In this document: positions 1-9,480 of the stretch, piece by piece | Numbering within the stretch: position 1 is the stretch's first letter | Layout of the letters: the number at the start of each line of letters is the position of its first letter | Origin: Rhodospirillales bacterium | GTDB lineage: Bacteria > Pseudomonadota > Alphaproteobacteria > UBA828 | Direction of reading: 5' to 3' | Length of the DNA: 62,243 nucleotides | Assembly: GCA_028818855.1 (NCBI GenBank) | Contig: JAPPMY010000027.1 | Span: 1 to 62,243, forward strand | The notes under the pieces: generated by a model | Told to the model about the DNA's origin: nothing | What the model saw: only the letters and a program-made list of their open reading frames with translations | Databases searched by the model: none | Program-made: the position numbers and the translations under genes

Positions 1-367
1 GGTGGCGGCGGCGCACCAGCGGGCGCGCCTGCCACGGGATGTCCTGCATGATCGAGTAGTTCTGCGGCCGCTGGTGGCGACCGATGTGGATGATGTCGCG
101 GTAGCCGGCCGAGGTGATCATGCCGGTCTCCGCGCCATCGTACTGAAGCACCGCGTTGGTCGAGATCGTGGTGCCGTGGAAGACGTGGGCGATCGCATCC
201 GGCGCCGTGCCGCTCCGCTCGCAGAGCGCAGCGATGCCCGCCGCCGCGCCTTCGGACGGATCGTCCGGCGTCGTGGGCACCTTGTGGATCGCGCTCTCGC
301 GCGTCTCGCTGTCGGTGATGATGAGGTCGGTAAACGTGCCGCCGACATCGACGCCGATCAACTTCAT
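1..367 (-). CDS. hyuA: Hydantoinase A / 5-oxoprolinase family, 5' part only
   Basis: The gene runs off the left edge of the window, so only about 122 N-terminal residues are visible. They begin [20 protein letters not shown], the N-terminal nucleotide-binding motif of ATP-dependent hydantoinases and 5-oxoprolinases, followed by a second typical stretch, [18 protein letters not shown], at about residues 63-80. The family hydrolyses cyclic amides such as N-methylhydantoin or 5-oxoproline with ATP, usually with a HyuB partner. The start is the ATG at 365-367. It is divergent from the FMN dehydrogenase gene, with 186 bp between. A second, complete hyuA lies at 27129-29189. The exact substrate cannot be told from this fragment. 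Confidence 0.85.
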   Translation of the reverse strand, partial: MKLIGVDVGGTFTDLIITDSETRESAIHKVPTTPDDPSEGAAAGIAALCERSGTAPDAIAHVFHGTTISTNAVLQYDGAETGMITSAGYRDIIHIGRHQRPQNYSIMQDIPWQARPLVRRRH

Positions 368-553
368 GGGCCGTCCGCTCGCTCCTGCGGCCCGGCGGCC
401 GCGCCTGATCGCTCCGTGCCTGCCGCCCCCTGCCGGCGGCGAGGCAGTGTCTTACCGGGGCCCGAACGGGTCAAGCGAGCCCTGGCCGGCGGGGTCGAGC
501 GGGCATGCGCGCGCGCCGCTCCCCGCCTATACTGGCGCGCCGTCACGACGAGG

Positions 554-1882
554 ATGAGGATGGCGAGCGAACGCCAGCCCCGCTGGAAGCGGCGGGCCTA
601 CAACATCGCGGCGCTGCGGGAAGAAGCCCGGCGCGTGCTGCCGCGCCCGGTGTTCGACTTCGTTGACGGCGGCGCCGGCGACGAGCACACGCTGCGGCGG
701 AACGTCTCCGCCTTCGATGACGTCGACCTCTACCCGCGCCCCATCGGCGGCTCGGCGAGCCGCAACCTCTCGACCACGCTCTTCGGCCGGCGGATCTCCA
801 TGCCGCTCATCGTTCCGCCCACGGGGTTGGCGGGGCTTCTCTGGCCGGACGGAGAGGCCGCCTCGGCGCGCGCGGCGACCAAGGCGGGCTCGATCTACAG
901 CCTCAGCCACGGCTCGGTCTGCAGCCTCGAAAAGCTGGCCGAAACCGGCGTCGAGCCCCGCTGGTTCCAGACCTACATTTTCAAGGACCGCGGGCTCACC
1001 CGCGAGATGGCGGCACGCGCGGAGGCGGCGGGGTACGAAGCGCTGATCGTGACCGTCGACACCCAGCTCCTCGGCAATCGCGAGCGAGACATCCGCAACG
1101 GCTTCATCATCCCGCCCAGAATGTCCGCCCGCGAGATCGCCAACATGTCGACCAAGCTCGGCTGGCTCTGGCGGATGCGGCGCACCATTCCGAGTATCAC
1201 GTTCGGCAACTACCGCAGGACCGACGGCGAGGACCTCACCACCCTCGCCCAGCGCATGTTGACGTTGCCGGATCCCGGCATGCAGTGGCGGGACATCGCC
1301 GACCTGCGCGCCGTCTGGAAAGGGCCGCTCCTGCTCAAGGGCGTGCTTCACCCCGCCGACGCCGCCGAGGCGGTGGCGAACGGCGTGGACGGGATGTTCG
1401 TCTCCAACCACGGCGGGCGACAGCTCGATGGCGCTGCGAGCGCGCTCGACGCGCTGCCACGCGTGGCCGATGCCGTGGCGGGCCGCGCCGCGGTCCTGCT
1501 CGACGGCGGCATCAGGCGGGGCACCCACATAGTCAAGGCGCTGGCGCTGGGTGCGGACTGCTGCACCATCGGCAGGGCGCAGTTCTGGGGCCTCACGGTC
1601 GCGGGCGAAGCGGGCGTGACGCACGCGCTCGACATCCTCCGACGCGAGCTGGACCTCACGATGGGCCTCTGCGGGCTGGCCGATATCCCCTCCATCGGGC
1701 CGGACGTGCTGGCCCGCCCCGGCAAGGCGGTGCGCGAGCTTGCGGCAGCCGCAGCGGCCCCGCCAGCGGGGAACGGCGCCGACGACACGATCGAGCCTGT
1801 CCCCGAGACGGGCGGGCCGGCGGGGCCGGAGCCCACCCGCTACGGCGATTGGGAGCGCAAGGGGCGCGCCATCGACTTCTGA
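554..1882 (+). CDS. FMN-dependent 2-hydroxy-acid dehydrogenase with C-terminal SDHAF4/DUF1674 domain
   Basis: 442 residues from the ATG at 554; another in-frame ATG lies at 560. Residues 1 to about 385 are a lactate dehydrogenase/mandelate dehydrogenase/glycolate oxidase type FMN barrel. The active-site signature SNHGGRQLDG (around residue 280) contains the catalytic His and the Arg that binds the substrate carboxylate. Such enzymes oxidise 2-hydroxy acids to 2-oxo acids and pass electrons to quinone, cytochrome or oxygen. Family members usually end near residue 380. Here an Ala/Pro-rich linker leads to a terminal GPEPTRYGDWERKGRAIDF, the hallmark of SDHAF4 (DUF1674), a succinate dehydrogenase assembly factor that binds flavinylated SdhA. 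An in-frame GTG at 1730 could start a separate 50-residue SDHAF4. The substrate is not determined. Confidence 0.9.
   Translation: MRMASERQPRWKRRAYNIAALREEARRVLPRPVFDFVDGGAGDEHTLRRNVSAFDDVDLYPRPIGGSASRNLSTTLFGRRISMPLIVPPTGLAGLLWPDGEAASARAATKAGSIYSLSHGSVCSLEKLAETGVEPRWFQTYIFKDRGLTREMAARAEAAGYEALIVTVDTQLLGNRERDIRNGFIIPPRMSAREIANMSTKLGWLWRMRRTIPSITFGNYRRTDGEDLTTLAQRMLTLPDPGMQWRDIADLRAVWKGPLLLKGVLHPADAAEAVANGVDGMFVSNHGGRQLDGAASALDALPRVADAVAGRAAVLLDGGIRRGTHIVKALALGADCCTIGRAQFWGLTVAGEAGVTHALDILRRELDLTMGLCGLADIPSIGPDVLARPGKAVRELAAAAAAPPAGNGADDTIEPVPETGGPAGPEPTRYGDWERKGRAIDF
1823..1882 (+). other. SDHAF4 (DUF1674) signature at the end of the hydroxy-acid dehydrogenase ORF
   Basis: The last 19 codons encode GPEPTRYGDWERKGRAIDF. 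From memory this matches the conserved end of mitochondrial and alphaproteobacterial SDHAF4 nearly residue for residue, except that the usual Cys after KGR is Ala. The preceding GG-P spacing (PETGGPAGPEP) also fits the family. The signature is continuous in frame with the dehydrogenase, with no stop between. Whether it acts as a fused domain or is made from an internal start is open. Confidence 0.85.
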
Positions 1883-1898
1883 CCGTGCCGGGCGGTGC

Positions 1899-2537
1899 TC
1901 ACGCCGCGTGGCGGGCGGACCAGCCCTCGGGATCGGCGAGGAAGGCGCGGACCTCGCCCAGCGCCCCCTCGTCGATGCGCCCGCTGGCGAGCGCCACGCC
2001 GAGCAGCGTATCGAGATCGCAGACGGCGGCGATCGCGAGCCCCGCCTCCTCCAGCGCCTGCCGCGCCGAGCGGCCCGCGCGCGAGAACAGCACGCTCACG
2101 CCTTCCACCTCCGCGCCCGCGTCGCGCAGCGCCCGGGTGAAGGCGAGGATGCTGCCGGCGGTCGAGATCAGGTCCTCGATCAGGTGGACGCGCTCGCCGG
2201 CGACGGCGCCGCCCTCGATGCGGCCTGCGGTGCCATGCGCCTTGGCCTCGGCCCGGACGTAGACCATGGGCAGGCCCAGCCGGTCGGCGACGAGGGTGGC
2301 GAAGGGCACGCCCGCCGTGACGCCGCCGGCGATGATCGTGGTCGCCGGCTGCGGCACGGTCGCCGCCAGCGCCGCCGCCGCCCGCGCGCGCGCCTCATGC
2401 CGCGACAGGATCAGCCTGCAGTTCACGTAGAAGGGCGCGTGGAGGCCGGAGGTCAGGCGAAAGGGTGCCTCGGGCCGCACCAGGAACGCCCCGGTATCGA
2501 GCAGGACCGCCGCGATTTCGTCTGCCGCTGCGCTCAT
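1899..2537 (-). CDS. pyrE: Orotate phosphoribosyltransferase
   Basis: 212 residues. It transfers the phosphoribosyl group of PRPP to orotate to give OMP, the fifth step of UMP synthesis. The PRPP-binding motif reads ERVHLIEDLISTAGS at about residues 114-128. The N-terminal region LTSGLHAPFYVNCR matches the SG.....Y.D/N.R segment of PyrE proteins, and the length is normal. The start ATG lies 80 bp from the divergent pyrF start. It ends 16 bp from the convergent dehydrogenase gene. The symbol is well supported by the neighbouring pyr genes. Confidence 0.95.
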   Translation of the reverse strand: MSAAADEIAAVLLDTGAFLVRPEAPFRLTSGLHAPFYVNCRLILSRHEARARAAAALAATVPQPATTIIAGGVTAGVPFATLVADRLGLPMVYVRAEAKAHGTAGRIEGGAVAGERVHLIEDLISTAGSILAFTRALRDAGAEVEGVSVLFSRAGRSARQALEEAGLAIAAVCDLDTLLGVALASGRIDEGALGEVRAFLADPEGWSARHAA

Positions 2538-2617
2538 CCGTGCACCCCGCCCGTCCGCTCTCCGGTCGTCCCGTGCTGCCCGCGAGGGTAGACTATTCCG
2601 CCCCGGTCGGAGTTCCC

Positions 2618-3343
2618 ATGCCGAACGTCTCTCTCTATTGCGCCCTCGATACGCGCGACAGGTCCACCGCGGAGGGTCTGGCGCAACGTCTCGCGCCGGC
2701 GGTGGGCGGCCTCAAACTCGGCCTCGAATACTTCTGCGCTCACGGCCCTGACGGCATCGCCGCGGTGCACGGCGCCGGCTTGCCGCTCTTCCTCGACCTC
2801 AAGCTCCACGACATCCCGAACACCGTCGCGGGCGCGGTGCGCAGCGTGGCTGCGCTGCAGCCGCACTATCTCACCGTCCACACCGCCGGCGGCATCGCGA
2901 TGATGCGGGCCGCCCGCGAGGCGGCGGAGGAGGAAGCCGCACGCCGGGGCGTCGCGCCGCCCAACCTGCTCGGCGTGACCGTGCTCACCAGCCTCGACGA
3001 CTCGGAACTCGCACGCCAGGGCGTAACCGCCACGGCTCGCGAGCAGGTGCTGCGCCTCGCCGGGCTCGCTCACGAGGCGGGGCTGGCGGGCGTCATCGCG
3101 AGCCCGCACGAGATTGCAGCGCTGCGTAGCGAACACGGTGCGGACTTCCACATCGTCGTGCCCGGCATCCGCCCGGCGAGCGGCGGCGGCAGCGGCAAGG
3201 GCGATCAGGCGCGGGTGGCGACGCCGGCCGACGCGGCGCGGGCCGGCGCGACCGCGCTCGTCGTCGGCCGCCCCATCACGCGGGCGCCCGATCCACTCGC
3301 CGCCGCACGGGCTATCGTGCGGGAGGTCGCCGACGCCTCGTGA
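2618..3343 (+). CDS. pyrF: Orotidine 5'-phosphate decarboxylase
   Basis: 241 residues from the ATG at 2618. The open frame extends further upstream, but family similarity begins at MPNVSLYCALDT. It decarboxylates OMP to UMP, the last step of de novo UMP synthesis. The catalytic Asp-Lys-Asp motif is plain in FLDLKLHDIPNTV (about residues 60-72). The phosphate-binding end, VVPGIRPA and ALVVGRPITRA, is also present. It is the only pyr gene here on the plus strand: divergent from pyrE and convergent with pyrD, whose open frame overlaps its last 139 bp. Confidence 0.95.
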   Translation: MPNVSLYCALDTRDRSTAEGLAQRLAPAVGGLKLGLEYFCAHGPDGIAAVHGAGLPLFLDLKLHDIPNTVAGAVRSVAALQPHYLTVHTAGGIAMMRAAREAAEEEAARRGVAPPNLLGVTVLTSLDDSELARQGVTATAREQVLRLAGLAHEAGLAGVIASPHEIAALRSEHGADFHIVVPGIRPASGGGSGKGDQARVATPADAARAGATALVVGRPITRAPDPLAAARAIVREVADAS

Positions 3344-4419
3344 GCGCATTCTCCGGGCGCGCGGTGGTCGGCGCCGACCGCCTCGGCGAGCGAGGCAAAG
3401 CCGTCGGCAGCAAGAAGCCGCGCGAGCCCCAGCGTAATCTCGCCGACGAGGCGCGGACCCCGATAGACCAGCGCGGTGTATAGCTGAACGAGGCTCGCGC
3501 CTGCGCGGATGCGGGCATACCCCGCTTCCGCCGAATCGATCCCGCCCACGCCGATCAGCGGCAGGCGGCCATCGCTCAGCGCGTAGGCGAGGCGCAGCAC
3601 CGCCAACGCGCGGGGGGCGAGCGGCGGCCCGCTGAGGCCGCCCTCCTCTTTCCGGTGCCGCGAGACCAGGCCGGCCGGGCGCGCAGTCGTCGTGTTGGTG
3701 AGGATCAGTCCCGCAATGGGCGCTTGCCGAATGGCCTCCAGCAGCGCCGCCAGCCCCTCGTCGTCAATGTCCGGTGCAAGCTTGAGCAGGATGGGCGGCG
3801 CACTGTCGAGGCGGGCATGGGCATCCGCCAGCGCGGTCAGCAGCCGGCGGAGCGCATCGCCCGCCTGCCACGCCCGCAGCCCCGGCGTGTTGGGCGAGGA
3901 GACGTTCACCGCAACGTAGTCGGCGAGCGACGCCACCCGCGCGAACCCGGCGGCGTAGTCGCGTGCCGGATCGGTGCTGTCCGTGTTCACGCCGATGTTG
4001 ATTCCGAGCGGGCGGGCGGGCGCGCTATGTGCGGAGCGCCACCGTTCCAGCCGGTCTGCGACGACCTCCAGGCCGGCGCTGTTGAAGCCGTAGCGGTTGA
4101 TCAGCGCGCGCTCCCGCCGCAAGCGGAAGAGCCGGGGCCTGGGGTTCCCCGGCTGGGGGCGCGGCGTCACCGTGCCCGCCTCGCCGAAGCCGAGTCCGAG
4201 CCGTGCCGCCGCGTCGGGGCAGCGCGCATCCTTGTCGAAGCCGGCTGCGAGCCCCGTAGGTGTCGAGAAGCGCAGTCCCCAAAGGGTCTGCGCGAGCGCC
4301 GGAGCGGGCGGCGGGGGCTGCGGCAACGGAACACGCCCGAGAAGAGTCAGAGCCGCGTCGTGCGCCGTCTCCGGCGGCAGGCGCCTCAGACAGGCCGTGG
4401 CGATATCGGCGTAGGACAT
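3205..4419 (-). CDS. pyrD: Dihydroorotate dehydrogenase (quinone), class 2
   Basis: 404 residues from the ATG at 4417-4419 (MSYADIATACLRRL). It oxidises dihydroorotate to orotate and reduces quinone at the inner membrane. Class 2 features are the N-terminal helix, GLAAGFDKDA, the FMN and substrate segment NRYGFNS, VNVSSPNTPGLR (catalytic Ser) and IGVGGIDS. Class 2 proteins are normally about 340-360 residues and end near GADHR. Here the stop is lost and the frame runs another 50 codons antisense to pyrF. The start lies 11 bp after the pyrC stop, so pyrB-pyrC-pyrD looks like one transcript. Confidence 0.93.
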   Translation of the reverse strand: MSYADIATACLRRLPPETAHDAALTLLGRVPLPQPPPPAPALAQTLWGLRFSTPTGLAAGFDKDARCPDAAARLGLGFGEAGTVTPRPQPGNPRPRLFRLRRERALINRYGFNSAGLEVVADRLERWRSAHSAPARPLGINIGVNTDSTDPARDYAAGFARVASLADYVAVNVSSPNTPGLRAWQAGDALRRLLTALADAHARLDSAPPILLKLAPDIDDEGLAALLEAIRQAPIAGLILTNTTTARPAGLVSRHRKEEGGLSGPPLAPRALAVLRLAYALSDGRLPLIGVGGIDSAEAGYARIRAGASLVQLYTALVYRGPRLVGEITLGLARLLAADGFASLAEAVGADHRAPGECAHEASATSRTIARAAASGSGARVMGRPTTSAVAPARAASAGVATRA

Positions 4420-4430
4420 GGCGGCCCGGT

Positions 4431-5738
<1,308 letters not shown>

Positions 5739-5753
5739 CCCTCTCCCTCCCGC

Positions 5754-6716
5754 TCAGAACACCGGCGCCGGGCCGAGGTTCCGGCTCAGCGCGTCGAGGC
5801 AGCCCTGGCGCACGGCGACGCCAAGCTCGACCTGATCGAGGATGGCGCTCCGCGTGATGTCGTCGGCGACTTCGCTGTCGATCTCCACGCCCCGGTTCAT
5901 CGGGCCCGGATGGAGGATCAGCGCGTTCTCACGGGCTTCGGCCAGCTTTTCCCGGTCGAGGCCGAAGAAGCGGAAGTACTCGCGGGTCGAGGGCACGAAG
6001 CTGCCCTGCATGCGCTCCTGCTGCAGGCGCAGCATCATGATGACGTCGCAGCCCGCGAGCCCTTTCCGCATGTCGTGGAAGACCTCCACACCCATGCGCT
6101 CGACCGCCGCCGGCACCAGAGTCGGCGGCGCAATGATCCGCACGTGCGCGCCCATCGTGTTGAGCAGCAGGATGTTGGAACGCGCGACCCGGCTGTGCAG
6201 CACGTCGCCGCAGATCGCGACCCGGAGGCCCTGAATTCGCTCGAAGCGACGGCGGATCGTGAGCGCATCCAGCAGCGCCTGGGTGGGGTGCTCGTGGCTG
6301 CCGTCTCCGGCGTTGATGACGCTGCACTTGACGTGATCGGCGAGCAGCCGCGCGGCGCCGGCGTCGGGGTGGCGGACGATCAGCATATCCGGGTGCATGG
6401 CGTTCAGCGTCATCGCCGTGTCGATGAGCGTCTCGCCCTTCTTGATCGCCGAGCTCGCCACCGCGATGTTGATCACGTCGGCGCCAAGGCGCTTGCCCGC
6501 AAGCTCGAACGAGGTGCGCGTGCGCGTCGAGGTCTCGAAGAAGAGCAGGACCACGGTGCGCCCGCCGAGCAGGCTCTTGCGCTTCTGCACCTCGCGGTTG
6601 AGCGCCACGTAGCCTTCGGAGAGATCCAGGAGATGGGTGATGGCACCGGCGGAAAGCCCTTCGATCCCCAGCAGATGCCGGTCGCTGAAGATCGAGGGCA
6701 GAAGAGCAGGCTGCAT
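5754..6716 (-). CDS. pyrB: Aspartate carbamoyltransferase, catalytic subunit
   Basis: 320 residues from the ATG at 6714-6716; the frame also allows a GTG at 6735-6737, giving 7 more residues. It condenses carbamoyl phosphate with aspartate. The carbamoyl-phosphate motif [13 protein letters not shown] is at about residues 58-70. HPTQALLDA and LHPGPMNRG are the other family blocks. It is the first gene of the pyrB-pyrC-pyrD transcript. No pyrI regulatory gene and no carAB are nearby. Confidence 0.95.
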   Translation of the reverse strand: MQPALLPSIFSDRHLLGIEGLSAGAITHLLDLSEGYVALNREVQKRKSLLGGRTVVLLFFETSTRTRTSFELAGKRLGADVINIAVASSAIKKGETLIDTAMTLNAMHPDMLIVRHPDAGAARLLADHVKCSVINAGDGSHEHPTQALLDALTIRRRFERIQGLRVAICGDVLHSRVARSNILLLNTMGAHVRIIAPPTLVPAAVERMGVEVFHDMRKGLAGCDVIMMLRLQQERMQGSFVPSTREYFRFFGLDREKLAEARENALILHPGPMNRGVEIDSEVADDITRSAILDQVELGVAVRQGCLDALSRNLGPAPVF

Positions 6717-6834
6717 CACTACAGGTTGTAGACGCACCCACGCCGATATGCAAGGTCTTGTGGTCCTGCCGGCCTACCGTCACATCGGCGCACCGATCCT
6801 GTCTCGCGTCTCGATGCCTGCCGCATCTTTGGCC

Positions 6835-7488
6835 TTAGCAGGGGACCGGATAGGTGATCGTTCCAGGCGGGTAGTTCCTGTCCTTGTCGAAGCACGTGAT
6901 CTGATTTGGGCCGTCGGCCCACAGGAGATGGGGATTGATCGCCTCAGAATAGTCCTTCAGGAAGTAAGCAGTGCCCCAGGCCGTGCCCTTTCTGAAGCGC
7001 CTCTTCTGCCCGAGCTGCAGATGCAGATGTCGTACTCCGGATATGCACCGATACTTGTGGTGATTGTTGCCCAAGCGAGCGACAATATCGCCGCGGGATA
7101 CCCTCTGGCCTTCTTCGACAAGAATGTCCTGAACATGACCGTACAGTGCGATCAATCGTCGTCCTTCCTTGTCTCTACCATGATCGATTACGACTGTGGG
7201 CCCCATACAACGTTCATCATGCGTTTCGGCGATCCACCCATCGGCGATCGCAATGATGTCCTGACCTGAAGGGCCGACGATATCGATGCCTTGATGAATC
7301 ATGTCGCGGCGCTTCCCGTGGACACCTATCCAACTGTGGTAATCGGACACAATTCTGTTCGTCCAGGAGACGTCTGCCGAGTAAACGGGTTTACTTGTGC
7401 TGCCGGCAAAGGCCGCAAGTACAGTTACGAACCAAACAGTAGTCCCGAGACCCACTACCGGCCTCAATAATGCCTCTCCAATATTCAT
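6835..7488 (-). CDS. M23 family metallopeptidase (LytM/lysostaphin fold)
   Basis: 217 residues from the ATG at 7486-7488, chosen because a GGAG ribosome site sits about 7 bases upstream. Residues 10-35 form one hydrophobic segment, a signal peptide or membrane anchor, so the enzyme should act in the periplasm. The zinc site of M23 peptidases is complete: HQGID (H.G.D), YGHV and HLHLQLG (H.H). Such enzymes cut peptidoglycan crosslinks or activate amidases. There is no LysM or coiled coil. Base composition is clearly lower in GC than the flanking pyr and flavin reductase genes, and the upstream spacer is AT-rich, which suggests acquisition by transfer. Confidence 0.85.
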   Translation of the reverse strand: MNIGEALLRPVVGLGTTVWFVTVLAAFAGSTSKPVYSADVSWTNRIVSDYHSWIGVHGKRRDMIHQGIDIVGPSGQDIIAIADGWIAETHDERCMGPTVVIDHGRDKEGRRLIALYGHVQDILVEEGQRVSRGDIVARLGNNHHKYRCISGVRHLHLQLGQKRRFRKGTAWGTAYFLKDYSEAINPHLLWADGPNQITCFDKDRNYPPGTITYPVPC

Positions 7489-7587
7489 TCTTTTCCACTC
7501 CCCTTCGAAATCGTGAATTATATCATAGAAAAATGTGATATCAAAGGGTTCGGCTCGCAAAATCCTCTGCGGCCCTGCCTCGTAACA
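7489..7587. other. AT-rich spacer upstream of the M23 gene
   Basis: A short spacer much richer in AT than the rest of the window, containing an inverted pair ATATCA (7520-7525) and TGATAT (7536-7541) around a 10-base loop. It probably holds the promoter of the M23 gene on the minus strand. No convincing -35/-10 pair could be fixed. Confidence 0.3.
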
Positions 7588-8205
7588 TCAGTCGGGAAAC
7601 GGCATCGCGAAGTGGCTGTCCACCGTGGTGTAGTCGGCGTAGCCGAGGCGCGCGATGGGTCGGAACTTCGACTGGTCGACGCGGCCGCCGGTGATGATCG
7701 CATCGTCGATATGAATGCCCACGACCTGCCCCACCACGATCCAGTTTCGGCAGCGCGCGGGATCGTCGGCCAGCAACTCGATCACCTTGTAGAGCCGGCA
7801 TTCGAGGCGAATGGGCGCGCCCTTGACGCCGGGCGGGCGCACCAGCCGGGCCGGCACGGTCTCCAGCCCGGCCAGCGCGAACTCGTCGACGCTGCGCCCC
7901 ACGTGGCTCGAAGAGACGCGCATCGCCTCGCGCTGCTCCCAGGTCGCGAGGCTGGCCACGAACTCGCCGGTCTCCCGCACGTTTGTCAGGCTGTCCTTGG
8001 GGCCGCCGTCCGCGTGCGTGCCGTTCGCCGCATACATCACCTGCGGCGGATGGTCGCCGCAGGCGTTGAAGTAACTGAACGGCGCGAGATTGAGCACGCC
8101 GGCGTTGTCCATCGTGGTGATCCAGCCGATCGGGCGCGGCACCACGCATGACTTGAAGGGGTCGTGCGGCAGGCCGTGATCGTTGCGCGCGGTTTCGTAG
8201 AACAT
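7588..8205 (-). CDS. Flavin reductase-like (FMN-binding split barrel) protein
   Basis: 205 residues from the ATG at 8203-8205. The N-terminus (VVPRPIGWITTMD followed by NLAPFSYFNA) is the FMN-binding core of the flavin reductase-like family, and TGEFVASLAT lies where these proteins touch the flavin. Members bind FMN; some reduce flavin with NADPH, others have unknown roles. The gene lies 10 bp downstream of the VOC protein gene on the same strand, so the two are probably co-transcribed. The specific electron donor and substrate cannot be read from the sequence. Confidence 0.82.
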   Translation of the reverse strand: MFYETARNDHGLPHDPFKSCVVPRPIGWITTMDNAGVLNLAPFSYFNACGDHPPQVMYAANGTHADGGPKDSLTNVRETGEFVASLATWEQREAMRVSSSHVGRSVDEFALAGLETVPARLVRPPGVKGAPIRLECRLYKVIELLADDPARCRNWIVVGQVVGIHIDDAIITGGRVDQSKFRPIARLGYADYTTVDSHFAMPFPD

Positions 8206-8215
8206 TCGTCCGGGA

Positions 8216-8671
8216 CTACGCCTTCGGCCTCTGGATGAACTCGACCGTGATGCCGTCGGGATCGCGCGTGTAGACCACGAGGCCGCCCTTGTTGGGGCCG
8301 GCATTGACGGTAATCGGCTCGCCCATGGGCTCAGAGCCAGCGGCGCGGACGGCCGTGATGGCCTCGTGGATATCGTCCACGTCGAAGGCGATGTGGGCGA
8401 AGCCCGCGTCGCAGGGCCGCGAGTCGACCGTGCCGCGGTCGGCCGGGCCCAGGTACTCGATCAGCTCGAGCCGGTGCCCCGGCGCCTGCAGGTAGGCGAC
8501 CTCGATGTCCGCGCCCTCGACGCCCACCACCTGCTCGATGAACTTGGGATCGCGCGGCGACCGGTTCAGAAGCTCGAAGCCGAGCGCATCGCGAAACAGG
8601 CCGATCGCCCGGTCGAGGCTGGAGACCGTGAAGCTCGTATGGTTGGTGGACGTAATCGTGAAGCCCGCCAT
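8216..8671 (-). CDS. VOC superfamily (glyoxalase/dioxygenase fold) protein
   Basis: 151 residues with two beta-alpha-beta-beta-beta modules. Candidate metal ligands are His in TNHTSFTV (residue 11), Glu in HRLELIEY, His in GFAHIAFDV and Glu in GITVEFIQRP near the C-terminus, the usual H-E-H-E set. The family includes glyoxalase I, methylmalonyl-CoA epimerase and extradiol dioxygenases. The length suits a single-domain lyase or epimerase. It precedes the flavin reductase-like gene by 10 bp. The function is not assigned. Confidence 0.82.
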   Translation of the reverse strand: MAGFTITSTNHTSFTVSSLDRAIGLFRDALGFELLNRSPRDPKFIEQVVGVEGADIEVAYLQAPGHRLELIEYLGPADRGTVDSRPCDAGFAHIAFDVDDIHEAITAVRAAGSEPMGEPITVNAGPNKGGLVVYTRDPDGITVEFIQRPKA

Positions 8672-8779
8672 GGTCGCTGTCCCTCCCCTGTGACCGCCGA
8701 TGCGCGCGGGCCGAGCCTATCACACGTATCGTCTGCCCTCCCGACGGGAGACTGACGGCGGTGCAAGTTCGTTGACCCT

Positions 8780-8798
8780 GGTGCTACTGAGTATTACC
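8780..8798 (+). promoter_or_regulatory. Candidate parDE operator over its promoter
   Basis: An imperfect 19-bp palindrome (GGT, ACT, central G, AGT, ACC) lies between a TTGACC -35-like hexamer at 8772-8777 and the ribosome site of parD. It overlaps the presumed -10 TACCTT (8795-8800). ParD-type antitoxins usually autorepress through such sites. The call is by pattern only. Confidence 0.4.
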
Positions 8799-8818
8799 TT
8801 TCCGTCAAGGAGGCTATC

Positions 8819-9094
8819 GTGACGGTCAAGTCTTCCGTCTCTCTCACCGACGAGCAGCACGCCTTCGCCAGGGCGCTGGTGGAGGCCGGGCGCTACGCCA
8901 GCCTCAGTGCAGTCTTGCAGCAAGGGGTTGACCTGCTGCGCCAGCGAATGGCGACCGAGGAGCTGGAAACGGTGGCGCTCCGCACTCTGTTATCGCGTCG
9001 CCGTGAGGCCGAGTTCATCAGCGAAGAAGAAACGGACGCGCGCCTGGCCGCAATGATTGCCGAGAAGCGCCGCGCGCATGGCCTTTCGTCTTGA
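8819..9094 (+). CDS. parD: ParD-type antitoxin
   Basis: 91 residues, starting at a GTG (8819) preceded by a near-perfect AAGGAGG site at 8807-8813. The N-terminal 45 residues (VKSSVSLTDEQHAFARALVEAGRYASLSAVLQQGVDLLRQR) form the ribbon-helix-helix DNA-binding domain of type II ParD/CopG antitoxins. The charged C-terminal tail should bind and neutralise ParE. It overlaps the toxin gene by 17 bp. It should repress its own promoter, in which a palindrome is visible at 8780-8798. Confidence 0.88.
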   Translation: MTVKSSVSLTDEQHAFARALVEAGRYASLSAVLQQGVDLLRQRMATEELETVALRTLLSRRREAEFISEEETDARLAAMIAEKRRAHGLSS

Positions 9095-9434
9095 GTTCTC
9101 CGCCGAGGCCGACCGCGATTTCGGACTGATATTCGATCATCTTCTGCGAAGCTATCTCGACTTCGGCGAAAACCTGGAGAGCGCGTTGGACCACGCGGAG
9201 ACGCGGGTGCTCGAAATCCGTGCCGGCGCGAGGCGCATTTTGTCCGCGCCCCGCCGGGGCGAACGCCACGACGACATCCTGCCCGGCCTGCGGCACCTTG
9301 CCATCGGACGGGCGATCTATTGGTTCGACGTGGACGAGGCAGGCGAAACGGTCCGAGTCCTGGCCGTGTTCTTCGGCGGGCAGGATCACGTTCGCCACAT
9401 GATGGCCCGGCTACTGGAAGATCAAAGCCCCTAA
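9078..9434 (+). CDS. parE: ParE-type toxin (RelE/ParE superfamily)
   Basis: 118 residues from the ATG at 9078 (MAFRLEFSAEADRDFGLIFDHL). Family features are the N-terminal S..A..D...I.DH helix hairpin, the central RRGERHDDILPGLRHLAIGRAIYWFDV core and VLAVFFGGQDHVRHM at the end. ParE toxins poison DNA gyrase; RelE relatives cut mRNA at ribosomes, and the sequence resembles the ParE side more. The 17-bp overlap with parD gives coupled expression with the antitoxin first. Confidence 0.87.
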   Translation: MAFRLEFSAEADRDFGLIFDHLLRSYLDFGENLESALDHAETRVLEIRAGARRILSAPRRGERHDDILPGLRHLAIGRAIYWFDVDEAGETVRVLAVFFGGQDHVRHMMARLLEDQSP

Positions 9435-9480
9435 GTCGGTACTGGAACGGGCCGCGCAATTCGACAACGAGCGCCGCCGC

